The notes beneath the pieces are model-generated. The model searched no databases and was not told where the DNA came from. It worked only from the letters and a program-made list of their open reading frames with translations. 64,000 bases of DNA from Acinetobacter sp. 10FS3-1 (GTDB lineage: Bacteria; Pseudomonadota; Gammaproteobacteria; Pseudomonadales; Moraxellaceae): assembly GCF_013343215.1 (NCBI RefSeq), contig NZ_CP039143.1:1798001-1862000 (forward strand), given 5' to 3'. Every line of letters begins with the position of its first letter. The first letter of the stretch is position 1. The position numbers and the translations under genes are program-made. Shown here in pieces: positions 30,590-38,062 of this stretch.

Positions 30590-31702
30590 TTACGGAACCA
30601 CCGGAGCTGCTACTGTCACCTTCACAATTGCACCTTCAATGAAGTTTGCAAACGAAGCTCGTAGCTCAACACGGATTCGGGTCATGTTCTGATCCATTAG
30701 GGTCATATCATCAATCTTGACTGTAAGCTGCTCACGGTCTAGGACTGCGATTTGCTCCATGTCCAGCACATAAGCCTCATCGCGCGGACAAGCTGCACTT
30801 TCGATAATTCGTAGCGTCCACATATCCGACAAGCCTGGCAAGCCATTGCTCGATAGAACATAACCGCCACCATCTTGCTTCACGCCTACCATCTGTTGCA
30901 GTGTTACTGGATTCACAATTACAACACTTGGTTGCAATCCTGCTTCTTTGGCTTCTGCTCGCGCTTCACCGATTGCATCAACCAGTAAAGTACCTGCTTC
31001 AGCTTCATGTGCTGTAGCGTGTTTTGCAAAGCCTTCAATACTTGAACCGGTGCCATCACCTTGTACAATTTCGCGCTCTAGCTTTTGCAGCACACCACCA
31101 CCCAGAAGGGAGATAATTGTGGCCTGTAAGCTGGTGTTATCAGAAATAACCTGATTTGATACGATTGTAGTTACTGCAATTGTGCGGTGCGTTACCGATT
31201 TCGCTTCGGTTGGAATTGATTGCTCGGCTTTGGTATCGCCTTCTAATGCTTGGTAGTCTGCTGCATTCTCATAAGTAGACATCAGCTTAACGTATTCATA
31301 GGATGCGCTTGTCGCTGGAATCACTCGCAAAGCATCAATAAGCGTTGTCGGCTTCTTAATGAAGCGGATCGCCTCTGGGTCGCGCTGCGCTTGGGTGTCA
31401 TATCCAGTGGAACCAGCAATGCCCAGGCCTTCAGTAGTGAGCGCTTTAATCTCAAAATTACTTGTGACTGTAACCGCGCTTGCCTGTTTGTCACGGTAGG
31501 ACTTCACCTGGTCAGATTCAATAATCTTTTTGAGTGCCTTACTGCCTGACTTTTCCTCGAATGAACCACCACCAGGACGACGTGCAGCTTTTTGCTCTAA
31601 TTCCAGAACAACGGCCTTCAGTTCTGTTGTATCACTCTTAATAGCATCAACCTGGTTTTTAAACTCTTTGGCTAAAATTTCGATTTGAGATAAATCTGTC
31701 AT
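30590..31702 (-). CDS. HK97-type major capsid protein
   Basis: A 370-residue phage major capsid protein. Residues about 1-45 are a predicted coiled coil (the delta or scaffolding region), followed by a Gly/Lys-rich linker. The HK97 fold core then begins near residue 80 (VTVTSNFEIKALTTEGLGIAG). Later hallmarks are the P-domain segment TIAVTTIVSNQVISDNTSLQ and the C-terminal RIRVELRASFANFIEGAIVKV strand, typical of gp5-type proteins. Its ATG overlaps the stop of the upstream 93-residue ORF (ATGA). No protease gene is adjacent, so removal of the delta domain, if it happens, needs another source. Confidence 0.88.
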   Translation of the reverse strand: MTDLSQIEILAKEFKNQVDAIKSDTTELKAVVLELEQKAARRPGGGSFEEKSGSKALKKIIESDQVKSYRDKQASAVTVTSNFEIKALTTEGLGIAGSTGYDTQAQRDPEAIRFIKKPTTLIDALRVIPATSASYEYVKLMSTYENAADYQALEGDTKAEQSIPTEAKSVTHRTIAVTTIVSNQVISDNTSLQATIISLLGGGVLQKLEREIVQGDGTGSSIEGFAKHATAHEAEAGTLLVDAIGEARAEAKEAGLQPSVVIVNPVTLQQMVGVKQDGGGYVLSSNGLPGLSDMWTLRIIESAACPRDEAYVLDMEQIAVLDREQLTVKIDDMTLMDQNMTRIRVELRASFANFIEGAIVKVTVAAPVVP

Positions 31703-31980
31703 TTCTTTTCACCTTCAAACATTTGTTTAATTTCACGTAAACGAGCATTCACATATAAAGCAGCATCCATGAGGGCATTTAATTCCGCCTGCTCCTTCAT
31801 GATCCGTTCGCGCTCAACGGCTTCTGCCTTTAATTGCTTAATCTCGCTTTCTTTTGCATGGTTGGCTGTTTGAAGTGCTAACAGAATCGCTCCGCCATGC
31901 TCATCAAAAAACTTCACCTTTGCAGCGTCAAGCTGGCGTTTCTTCCGAACTCTCAAACTGCTTTTATTCGCCTGATTCAC
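31699..31980 (-). CDS. coiled-coil protein upstream of the capsid gene
   Basis: A 93-residue, highly charged protein, basic at the N-terminus (SSLRVRKKRQLDAAKVK) and with a long heptad-like helix at about residues 40-90 (KESEIKQLKAEAVERERIMKEQ). It overlaps the capsid gene by 4 nt (ATGA), so they are translated together. A small helical protein coupled to a capsid gene could be a scaffold or size-determining factor, but I see no sequence match to known ones. Confidence 0.65.
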   Translation of the reverse strand: MNQANKSSLRVRKKRQLDAAKVKFFDEHGGAILLALQTANHAKESEIKQLKAEAVERERIMKEQAELNALMDAALYVNARLREIKQMFEGEKK

Positions 31981-32106
31981 TCAAGCCTCCTAAATTCTTT
32001 TGTTAGTAACTTGTTACCAACACTAGCCATCATTTAGCACAATGTCAAACTTTAAGTTATTTAAATTTAATTAATTCATTCTTTTTTATTATTAATATGT
32101 TTTAGT

Positions 32107-32135
32107 TTGAATCATACAAAAAAGTTATGTATAGT
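32107..32135 (+). promoter_or_regulatory. sigma-70-like promoter facing right
   Basis: TTGAAT (32107-32112) and TATAGT (32130-32135) are exactly 17 nt apart. A GGAGG ribosome site at 32156-32160 follows, then two ATG codons at 32162 and 32165. The IS481 element starts directly after them. This is the promoter of a small transcription unit opposite in direction to the rest of the satellite. Confidence 0.65.
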
Positions 32136-32167
32136 AAATCATCAAAGCATTTTTTGGAGGAATGATG

Positions 32168-33364
32168 TGTATTAGTTCAGACTTGATCGTACATTCTTCT
32201 TGAAAAAGAGAAAGTTACCCGTTTTGATAAAGGTGTCGAAATCTTAATCAAACAAAGGTAACTTTCTTATGTTGCATACTAACAATCAAATCATTAAACA
32301 CAAAGTAGGTCTGCTCAATTTAGCTGAAGAGCTTCAGAATGTATCCAGAGCATGCAAAGTGATGGGTGTTTCAAGAGATACATTTTATCGCTATCAAGAG
32401 TTAGTGAAGTCTGGTGATATTGACGCACTGATCAATAAATCCCGTCGAGTACCAAATTTAAAAAACCGTGTAGATGATGCTACTGAACAGGCTGTTATTG
32501 ATTTCGCAATTCAATATCCCGCATATGGTCAGCACCGTACTAGTAATGAATTACGCAAGAAGGGTGTATTCGTTTCAGGGAGTGGGGTTCGCTCTATATG
32601 GCTTCGTCATGATTTAGAAAACTTTAAGAAGCGTTTAAAAGCACTTGAGGCTAAAGTGGCACAGGATGGTATTGAATTAAATGATCAGCAGATTGCGGCA
32701 CTTGAGCGTAAGCATGAGGATGACGTTGCTTGTGGTGAAATCGAAACAGCTCATCCAGGCTATTTAGGCGCGCAAGACACCTTTTATGTCGGGAATCTCA
32801 AAGGTGTTGGACGAATCTACCAACAAACATTCATCGACACTTATAGTAAGGTCGTTCATTGCAAGCTCTATACAACAAAAACACCGATTACAGCGGCTGA
32901 TTTACTCAATGATCGTGTGTTGCCATTCTATCAATCTCAGGACTTACCAATGCTTCGCATCCTCACAGACAGAGGTACTGAGTATTGCGGTAAGGTAGAA
33001 CAACATGACTATGAGTTGTATCTGGCAGTTAATGATATTGATCACACGAAGACAAAAGCAGCTTCCCCGCAAACAAATGGTATATGTGAGCGTTTCCATA
33101 AGACGATTTTGCAGGAGTTCTATCAAATTACGTTTAGGAAGAAGCTTTATAGCTCATTGGAAGAATTACAAGTTGATCTAGACGATTGGCTGAAATTCTA
33201 TAATACTGAACGGACTCATCAAGGAAAAATGTGCTGTGGTCGTACACCACTTGAAACTTTACTTGATGGAAAACGGATTTGGGCTGAGAAAAATTTAGCT
33301 CAAATTTAACCTGACAGGCACAATAAAAAACGGGTAACTGTCAGATCAGGTTTGAGCTAGTACA
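32168..33364 (+). mobile_element. IS481-family insertion sequence
   Basis: A 1197-bp element with ends TGTATTAGTTCAGACTTGAT (from 32168) and, on the other strand from 33364, TGTACTAGCTCAAACCTGAT; both start TGTA and match at 16 of 20 positions. A perfect 7-bp target duplication AATGATG flanks it (32161-32167 and 33365-33371). It carries one transposase gene. Its insertion separates a promoter and ribosome site from a very short ORF. Confidence 0.93.
32269..33309 (+). CDS. IS481-family transposase
   Basis: A 346-residue DDE transposase. An N-terminal helix-turn-helix (residues about 20-60, AEELQNVSRACKVMGVSRDTFYRYQE) is followed by a second DNA-binding part and an integrase-type core. The catalytic residues lie in the segments FIDTYSKVVHCK, LTDRGTEYCG and SPQTNGICERFHK. 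The frame is intact and the terminal repeats are well preserved, so the element may be active. It starts 100 bp inside the left end and ends 55 bp before the right end. Confidence 0.95.
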   Translation: MLHTNNQIIKHKVGLLNLAEELQNVSRACKVMGVSRDTFYRYQELVKSGDIDALINKSRRVPNLKNRVDDATEQAVIDFAIQYPAYGQHRTSNELRKKGVFVSGSGVRSIWLRHDLENFKKRLKALEAKVAQDGIELNDQQIAALERKHEDDVACGEIETAHPGYLGAQDTFYVGNLKGVGRIYQQTFIDTYSKVVHCKLYTTKTPITAADLLNDRVLPFYQSQDLPMLRILTDRGTEYCGKVEQHDYELYLAVNDIDHTKTKAASPQTNGICERFHKTILQEFYQITFRKKLYSSLEELQVDLDDWLKFYNTERTHQGKMCCGRTPLETLLDGKRIWAEKNLAQI

Positions 33365-33365
33365 A

Positions 33366-33413
33366 ATGATGTCCTCTAAATATCTATCTCTTAAAATGTT
33401 ATTGAGCTGTTGA
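33366..33413 (+). CDS. possible 15-residue peptide ORF split from its promoter by IS481
   Basis: If the IS and one copy of its target duplication are removed, GGAGG (32156-32160) sits 1 nt before the first of two ATG codons, and the second starts 4 nt after it. The frame reads MMSSKYLSLKMLLSC and then TGA. A bidirectional terminator follows 19 nt later. The promoter, ribosome site, short ORF and terminator would make an RNA of roughly 125 nt. It could encode a hydrophobic peptide or be a small RNA; I cannot say which. Confidence 0.35.
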   Translation: MMSSKYLSLKMLLSC

Positions 33414-33431
33414 AATTGATTTGCTGTAACG

Positions 33432-33466
33432 AAAAAAGTCCCCGACTCGCAATTAGGGACTTTTTT
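33432..33466. terminator. bidirectional terminator between IS481 and the origin candidate
   Basis: AAAAAAGTCCC (33432-33442) pairs with GGGACTTTTTT (33456-33466) around a 13-nt loop. The T-run continues to 33468. It can stop both the small rightward unit and leftward transcription from the primase gene. Confidence 0.9.
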
Positions 33467-33500
33467 TTGTGTCATTGTTTTGTGAACTCTCTACAAATTA

Positions 33501-33692
33501 TGCGATTTTGCGATTTTTCCTTGTAAGCCTTGCCCTGTCTATCTTTCCGCTTCGCATTGCTCTTGCGATTCGTATGCGACATGTGCGGAGTATATCGGAT
33601 CATTTCGCATACTCCGCATTGGAATCGCACACCCTTTGCGACATGGATAACCTTATGCCATAAGGGTTTCAGCCATAAATCGCAAAATCGCA
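33501..33692. repeat. nested palindromes and iterons, candidate replication origin
   Basis: A perfect 16-bp inverted repeat TGCGATTTTGCGATTT (33501-33516) / AAATCGCAAAATCGCA (33677-33692) encloses an 8-bp pair TGCGATTC (33564-33571) / GAATCGCA (33622-33629) with exactly the same centre. An inner 10-bp pair TGCGGAGTAT (33584-33593) / ATACTCCGCA (33609-33618) lies within. The pentamer TGCGA or its complement occurs ten times in 192 bp. The cluster touches the end of the primase gene, the place where many satellites carry their origin. Confidence 0.6.
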
Positions 33693-33693
33693 A

Positions 33694-35817
33694 CTATTTC
33701 AGCAATGCCGGATTTAATTCAATGTAAGTGGAGCGGTTAATTGTCACCAGTCGCACATAATTAAACTCGATCAGCTCATTCAAACAAGGATCAAATTCCT
33801 TCGCTTTTCTTATTTGAAGTGGTGCGCCTTTCATCGCTACCGTTCTTTGCAATCGGTTGGTTTTTTCCTTTTTGCATTTGGTTAAAAGGTACTTAATCAG
33901 CTTCTCAGAATCACTTTCATCGGCCACTTCAATATCTGAATATCGGAACCACTCAGACAAAGAATGTCTAATAACAGCGCAAGCTGCCTGCATGATTTCA
34001 GAATCAATTTCAGACTTGTTTTCAAAGTAAGCCAGGACAGCACCTAAACGCCTGGCAAGCTCATTTGCACGACTGGCAAAAGGCTGCATAAATTCAAACT
34101 GTTTTCCGCTACCCTGCAAAATCTCACACTCATTGTAAAATTCAAGCTCCAGCAACTCGGCTTCACTGGATAGCTGCATAACTGGAAAGTACGGAACCTC
34201 TCCCGATTCATTCAAAAGAACTGGTAGCTCGTCTTTTAAAATATCTCTACAACGATTCCAAAATTTAGTTAATCGAGGGTCATTGTGTGAATTTTTTAGC
34301 TTTTGTCTAAATTCAATTGTATGTGTTCGCTGCCCAGCAATACTCTCTGGAGCGGTTAAAATGAATCGAGGCAAAAAGCCCTGTCCTCTTAATGTCGGAT
34401 CGTTTAAAGCTCCAGCCAGTACAGCACGTTGCCCAAGTAGGTTGAAGGTTAGGCGAACATCATAGGCCATTCCGTTGTCATCAGATGAAGCACGGTTTCT
34501 CTGACAATAGCCATCATCAAATAACTTAGTGAATGCACCTAAAGCACTTTTGGCCGTGTCGCCCTTCATTGTGTGACCATCAAAGAACTGTCCAGCCTCA
34601 TCGCTACTCAATGAAGCATTTTTCACAATTCCTTTAATATAAAACTTGGTCAAGGTTTCAATAGTAATGTCAGAAAAAATACTGGTCGGATCGGTTGGTC
34701 TGGGATTATCTAAAGCCCACTGCGCGAACTCTTTGGATTCAATTGTTTTCGACCGTGCATTCCAATCTTCCAGTGATTTTTTATACTCATCATACTGCTG
34801 GCGTTCATGCTCTCGAATAGGCAATTCAACCAGCTTTTGACAAGATGACTTGCGCCCACCACTACCACCTTCCGTTAAAAAGAATAAGGAGGCTGGCATC
34901 CCCTCCCTGTTGGTTTCTTTGGGTGCATTTACCTTACCTTGTGCTAAAAACGAAATACTGGCCAAAACACATTGAGCAGCCATTGCAACCGGAGCTTGTA
35001 CATATTCAGCAGTGGCAAGAATTGCATTCCTCACAACTTCCGGCAGCTCATCAATAGGATAAGGTTTTGATTGGATCAGGGTGTCATTTCTCAGGCTTAT
35101 TGGAGCTTGCCAGTTATCCAGCTTTTCAGCTTTCCGATTCGCTGGCATATCCTCAACTTGAGGCTGTGCGATTAGGTCAGATTCGATTGATTTTATGATC
35201 TGCTGTTTTTTATCAAGGAAAAATTGCTTTATCTGATTTGGTGGAAGTGTTTTAAAGCTATCATTCACCTGAACAAATAAATCAGCATTATTGACTGGTG
35301 GTTTCTCACCGACCATCATTCTAAATATTGTTTCAGGCATACCATTGTTTATAATCTGATACGCTGCATCAATATCTTTATGAAGCACAACTGCCTCCCC
35401 AGCCTTAGCAAGTTTCACAAATAAATCTATATTGTCTGTACCTAGAACATACGGCATATATTTATTATTTGTGTTGCTTGCAAATACTCCAGCTTTACCA
35501 ATAGAGAATGATATTTTTTTAGAATCAATCTCTTTGCATGGTGTCTGACTAATATCGTACTTTTTAGCTGTGCCTCTGATTCCATACCCTATGACTTCAG
35601 TCAATTCATTAGGATTAACCAGGGGGAGTGCTTCACATTCTTCACAGTTATAATCCGGCAATTTAGAGTAAATATAACTCTCAGGCTTAACTTTAAGATT
35701 GCGCTCATCAATGCAGCCTTTTATAAAATCTTCGATCAAATGATATTCAGTTATATTGCCTGTCACTGGATCGGTACTGACCACTAAGGGAGCGTTAAGA
35801 GTGATTTTTGCATTCAT
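33694..35817 (-). CDS. DUF3987 (YfjI-like) primase/helicase-type replication protein
   Basis: A 707-residue protein. The N-terminal 240 residues look like a CHC2/Toprim-like region with a Cys pair NCEECEAL near residue 57 and a domain including TEVIGYGIRGTAKKYDIS and LKAGEAVVLHKDID. From about residue 265 it matches the DUF3987/YfjI family (PIDELPEVVRNAILATAEY, then EGMPASLFFLTEGGSGGRKSS, with an aberrant Walker-A-like GGSGGRKS). Such proteins are the primase-helicase of P4-like and PICI-like elements and drive their own replication. The ATG overlaps the upstream ORF by 4 nt. The candidate origin begins 2 bp after its stop. Confidence 0.75.
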   Translation of the reverse strand: MNAKITLNAPLVVSTDPVTGNITEYHLIEDFIKGCIDERNLKVKPESYIYSKLPDYNCEECEALPLVNPNELTEVIGYGIRGTAKKYDISQTPCKEIDSKKISFSIGKAGVFASNTNNKYMPYVLGTDNIDLFVKLAKAGEAVVLHKDIDAAYQIINNGMPETIFRMMVGEKPPVNNADLFVQVNDSFKTLPPNQIKQFFLDKKQQIIKSIESDLIAQPQVEDMPANRKAEKLDNWQAPISLRNDTLIQSKPYPIDELPEVVRNAILATAEYVQAPVAMAAQCVLASISFLAQGKVNAPKETNREGMPASLFFLTEGGSGGRKSSCQKLVELPIREHERQQYDEYKKSLEDWNARSKTIESKEFAQWALDNPRPTDPTSIFSDITIETLTKFYIKGIVKNASLSSDEAGQFFDGHTMKGDTAKSALGAFTKLFDDGYCQRNRASSDDNGMAYDVRLTFNLLGQRAVLAGALNDPTLRGQGFLPRFILTAPESIAGQRTHTIEFRQKLKNSHNDPRLTKFWNRCRDILKDELPVLLNESGEVPYFPVMQLSSEAELLELEFYNECEILQGSGKQFEFMQPFASRANELARRLGAVLAYFENKSEIDSEIMQAACAVIRHSLSEWFRYSDIEVADESDSEKLIKYLLTKCKKEKTNRLQRTVAMKGAPLQIRKAKEFDPCLNELIEFNYVRLVTINRSTYIELNPALLK

Positions 35818-36209
35818 GCTGCACCCCCTTTCATAACAGCATAAACCGCAGTTTCTAATGATTCTTTTAATTGTCCAGCCACTAAGAACAGGCCGTGTAT
35901 AGCTGCTGCTGTGTGGCCTTTAGCTAGATTGAAATCTGATAACTCATCAATAGTGACTACAATGCCATTCGCTAAGTCGATATAAGCGGAAATATATAAT
36001 TTAGTTTTTACACTGGCACTTTCAATATCTTCTAAAGCACCATTCGCCAGCACTTCACACACACTGAGCATGGCCTTTGCTTTATCATCTGAAAGGTCGC
36101 ACTGGTCGTAGCTAGTGTACAAGCGAAGCAATACGCTCTCTAGTGATTCAAGATAGACTTGAGCATCTTCTAAATGATTTGCTGCTGTTTTATTGATTTG
36201 ATTAGGCAT
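35814..36209 (-). CDS. hypothetical protein upstream of the primase
   Basis: A 131-residue acidic helical protein (MPNQINKTAANHLEDAQVYLE...). The start at 36209 is chosen because it overlaps the end of the preceding ORF; a longer frame begins at 36245. Its stop overlaps the primase ATG (ATGA). The middle, DDKAKAMLSVCEVLANGALEDIE, and the end, HTAAAIHGLFLVAGQLKESLE, resemble small proteins often found before phage-element primases, but no family name is certain. Confidence 0.6.
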   Translation of the reverse strand: MPNQINKTAANHLEDAQVYLESLESVLLRLYTSYDQCDLSDDKAKAMLSVCEVLANGALEDIESASVKTKLYISAYIDLANGIVVTIDELSDFNLAKGHTAAAIHGLFLVAGQLKESLETAVYAVMKGGAA

Positions 36210-36507
36210 GAGAATGCGCTCCTTGTAGTTTTGGAGCTTTACCATTCACGACCAAGTGAGGGTGGCAAAGCTGAAAAGGGTTGGTCGACAGGTCTACAAG
36301 GTTCCCTGCACACTCGGAAGTGTCCCTCTCCAGCTTCGCCATAACATGCGAACGCATAGAGTTATTACGCACAAAAAAAGCCCTTGCGGACTGTGCGCCT
36401 CGTAGAATATAGCCGACCAAAGCTAACTTTGAGATTTTGCTCAAAGCAAGAGAACTATAACCAATATGATCTGGTCTTTGCAATGTGAATTTTTCAAATA
36501 GTTTCAT
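36202..36507 (-). CDS. hypothetical, possibly Icd/Ash-like short protein
   Basis: A 101-residue protein (MKLFEKFTLQRPDHIGYSSL...). The middle part, SARAFFVRNNSMRSHVMAKLE, resembles proteins annotated as Icd- or Ash-like in Acinetobacter prophages and satellites, where a similar ARAFFVRN segment is common. That resemblance is from memory and weak. It overlaps the 43-residue ORF upstream (4 nt) and the 131-residue ORF downstream (8 nt), so it is in a translationally coupled run. Confidence 0.5.
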   Translation of the reverse strand: MKLFEKFTLQRPDHIGYSSLALSKISKLALVGYILRGAQSARAFFVRNNSMRSHVMAKLERDTSECAGNLVDLSTNPFQLCHPHLVVNGKAPKLQGAHSHA

Positions 36508-36635
36508 TTTTTCCCACCTTTAATGCCCTGGTGCTGCTGGGATAATTTGAAGTTTTTAAAATAGTGGCTTTCTGTTGCCAGTGGCTTCATGTATTCAACA
36601 AGTGATTTCAGATAGTGCTTATGATTGTTTTTCAT
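36504..36635 (-). CDS. 43-residue basic protein
   Basis: A very small ORF, MKNNHKHYLKSLVEYMKPLA then TESHYFKNFKLSQQHQGIKGGKK. It overlaps the 84-residue ORF upstream by 17 nt and the 101-residue ORF downstream by ATGA, so it fills the only gap in a fully coupled set of small genes. It is strongly basic. The function is unknown. I believe it is real because of the overlap at both ends. Confidence 0.55.
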   Translation of the reverse strand: MKNNHKHYLKSLVEYMKPLATESHYFKNFKLSQQHQGIKGGKK

Positions 36636-36873
36636 GGCCGACCTCACTTAAAAAAGCATCAATGAGTTGTTTCAGACTTTCACCATGTAATGCCACAACG
36701 CCAGTGGCTTGAGGGTTTTGCATGAGCTGCTCGATACCGTCATCAATGGCCTGAACTCCACCGCCTACAGTGATTAGTTCGATAAAACTGCAAGCCTCAT
36801 CATTTACGATTAAATCCGCTTCAATGTCCGCTTCGGTATTGGTGCGATATGAAGCCAGTACAATATCTTTCAT
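36619..36873 (-). CDS. 84-residue protein of the satellite regulatory cluster
   Basis: An acidic protein (MKDIVLASYRTNTEADIEAD...) with a small alpha/beta appearance, containing FIELITVGGGVQAIDDGIEQL and VVALHGESLKQLIDAFLSE. No known family was recognised. Its ATG overlaps the HTH gene's stop by 4 nt (36870-36873), and it overlaps the 43-residue ORF downstream. Confidence 0.6.
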   Translation of the reverse strand: MKDIVLASYRTNTEADIEADLIVNDEACSFIELITVGGGVQAIDDGIEQLMQNPQATGVVALHGESLKQLIDAFLSEVGHEKQS

Positions 36874-37088
36874 GCTGCCACCTCTTTAATAAGCTCATAC
36901 CGCGCATGTCTGCCAATGCCTGACTTATTGCGCTCGTTATGGGTAACAATGTCATAACCTGCATTTCGTAAACGCTGAATAATTGCGCTCAGTCGGTAGC
37001 AGTTAAATAGGTCGATAGCCTCAGCTTGTGAAAGGGTTTTGCCTTGCTTGAGGTGTGCCAGAACTTGCTTTAATTGGGTGTTATTCAT
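36870..37088 (-). CDS. small helix-turn-helix protein
   Basis: A 72-residue protein with the layout of a compact winged helix-turn-helix: QLKQVLAHLKQGKTLSQAEA, then FNCYRLSAIIQRLRNAGYDI and a basic tail. The pattern of LSQAEAIDLFNCYRLSAIIQRLRN is that of the HTH_39-type domains common next to phage-element regulators. It overlaps the AlpA-type gene by 4 nt (ATGA at 37085-37088) and the next ORF by 4 nt. It is probably a DNA-binding regulator of the element. Confidence 0.75.
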   Translation of the reverse strand: MNNTQLKQVLAHLKQGKTLSQAEAIDLFNCYRLSAIIQRLRNAGYDIVTHNERNKSGIGRHARYELIKEVAA

Positions 37089-37360
37089 GCTGACTGCTCC
37101 TCAATCCACTTCTGAACGTCTGAAGCTCTCCAGACAGTGACATTGCCACCCATGCGGATCGGCTGCGGAAATTTACCTTCACGTGTCCAGGCCCACAGAG
37201 TTTTCTCTGAGATTGGCAAAATACCTTGTCGTGCTGGCTTGGCGTTTAGTTTTCGGGTTTTTCCGGCATTTGCGCCAGTTTTATAAACGTGGATTTTTTC
37301 TGGAGTGGCTGGAGCTGAAGCGATTTGTTTAGCTCGATAGAATTGTTCGCGTGTTTGCAT
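37085..37360 (-). CDS. AlpA-family transcriptional regulator
   Basis: A 91-residue DNA-binding protein. The C-terminal part, LPISEKTLWAWTREGKFPQPI then RMGGNVTVWRASDVQKWIEEQ, is the AlpA/MerR-like winged HTH of P4-type satellites and PICIs, which controls integrase or excision and module switching. The N-terminal half is Lys/Arg/Ala-rich. The ATG at 37360 is preferred over 37444 because AAAGGTG lies 5 nt upstream. It is the first gene of the leftward satellite operon, and heads the coupled run to the primase. Confidence 0.85.
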   Translation of the reverse strand: MQTREQFYRAKQIASAPATPEKIHVYKTGANAGKTRKLNAKPARQGILPISEKTLWAWTREGKFPQPIRMGGNVTVWRASDVQKWIEEQSA

Positions 37361-37462
37361 ACTGCACCTTTCTATTACGTTATGCGTTATTGCATAGGTG
37401 CAGTGTCGTTTTTCTAAGATTTGTGTATCAGGGTAGAAAATCACCCTCTTTAAGTTGAATAA

Positions 37463-38062
37463 CTACCTGTTTTTATTTTTACTTATAATTTTTCTAATCT
37501 TATCAATATCTTTTGGTACTGTTGGTATTTGATTTAACCGCAAAAAATCACTGATAAAACTATATTTATCTTCAGCCTTGACCTTGCCAGTCTTACACTT
37601 TTCAAAAAGAAAGTTTACTGTGCAGATAAGATTAGCCTCAATATGATTTGTATTTCTTCCCTTTAAATTAGAATATTTTTTGATTTCTTCTTTTGAGTAA
37701 ATAATTGAGCATTGATATTTAATTAATGAGGATTTTAATTCTTCATCAAGTAAACTACTTAGCCCCATCTTGTACCAGGCTTCAAGCATATAAGCATTTT
37801 GATTTAATGATGTTAGATTAATTTCATCAACTAAATTTTTAATTAATCTCTCCATTTTCTCAAGGTGGATAACATCCTCCTGCGCTGAATTTCTTGTTTC
37901 TCTGACCTGAATATCTAGTTTCGCTCTACCCAGAATCAAGCCAGCATCATCTAAAAAAGATTGCCTATCAATATTCAGGCCATCAAATAAATATAAGCTC
38001 TGCTCAGATATAGAGGTATTCAAAAAACCGCCATCACATTGTTTTTCTCTTTTTCTAGCCAT
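37463..38062 (-). CDS. hypothetical protein between integrase and AlpA
   Basis: A 199-residue basic, mostly helical protein with an early MARKREKQCDGGFLNTSISEQ and a Lys/Ile-rich C-terminus (IDKIRKIISKNKNR). Its ATG overlaps the integrase stop by one base (TGATG), so it is co-transcribed with the integrase. Codon use is AT-rich compared with the chromosome. I do not recognise a domain. A role in excision or immunity is possible but not shown. Confidence 0.6.
   Translation of the reverse strand: MARKREKQCDGGFLNTSISEQSLYLFDGLNIDRQSFLDDAGLILGRAKLDIQVRETRNSAQEDVIHLEKMERLIKNLVDEINLTSLNQNAYMLEAWYKMGLSSLLDEELKSSLIKYQCSIIYSKEEIKKYSNLKGRNTNHIEANLICTVNFLFEKCKTGKVKAEDKYSFISDFLRLNQIPTVPKDIDKIRKIISKNKNR

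Noticed and set aside
33472..33693. 73-residue leftward ORF across the palindromes
   Set aside because: The frame is forced by the repeats TGCGA/TCGCA and gives an implausible protein; the DNA symmetry explains the region better.
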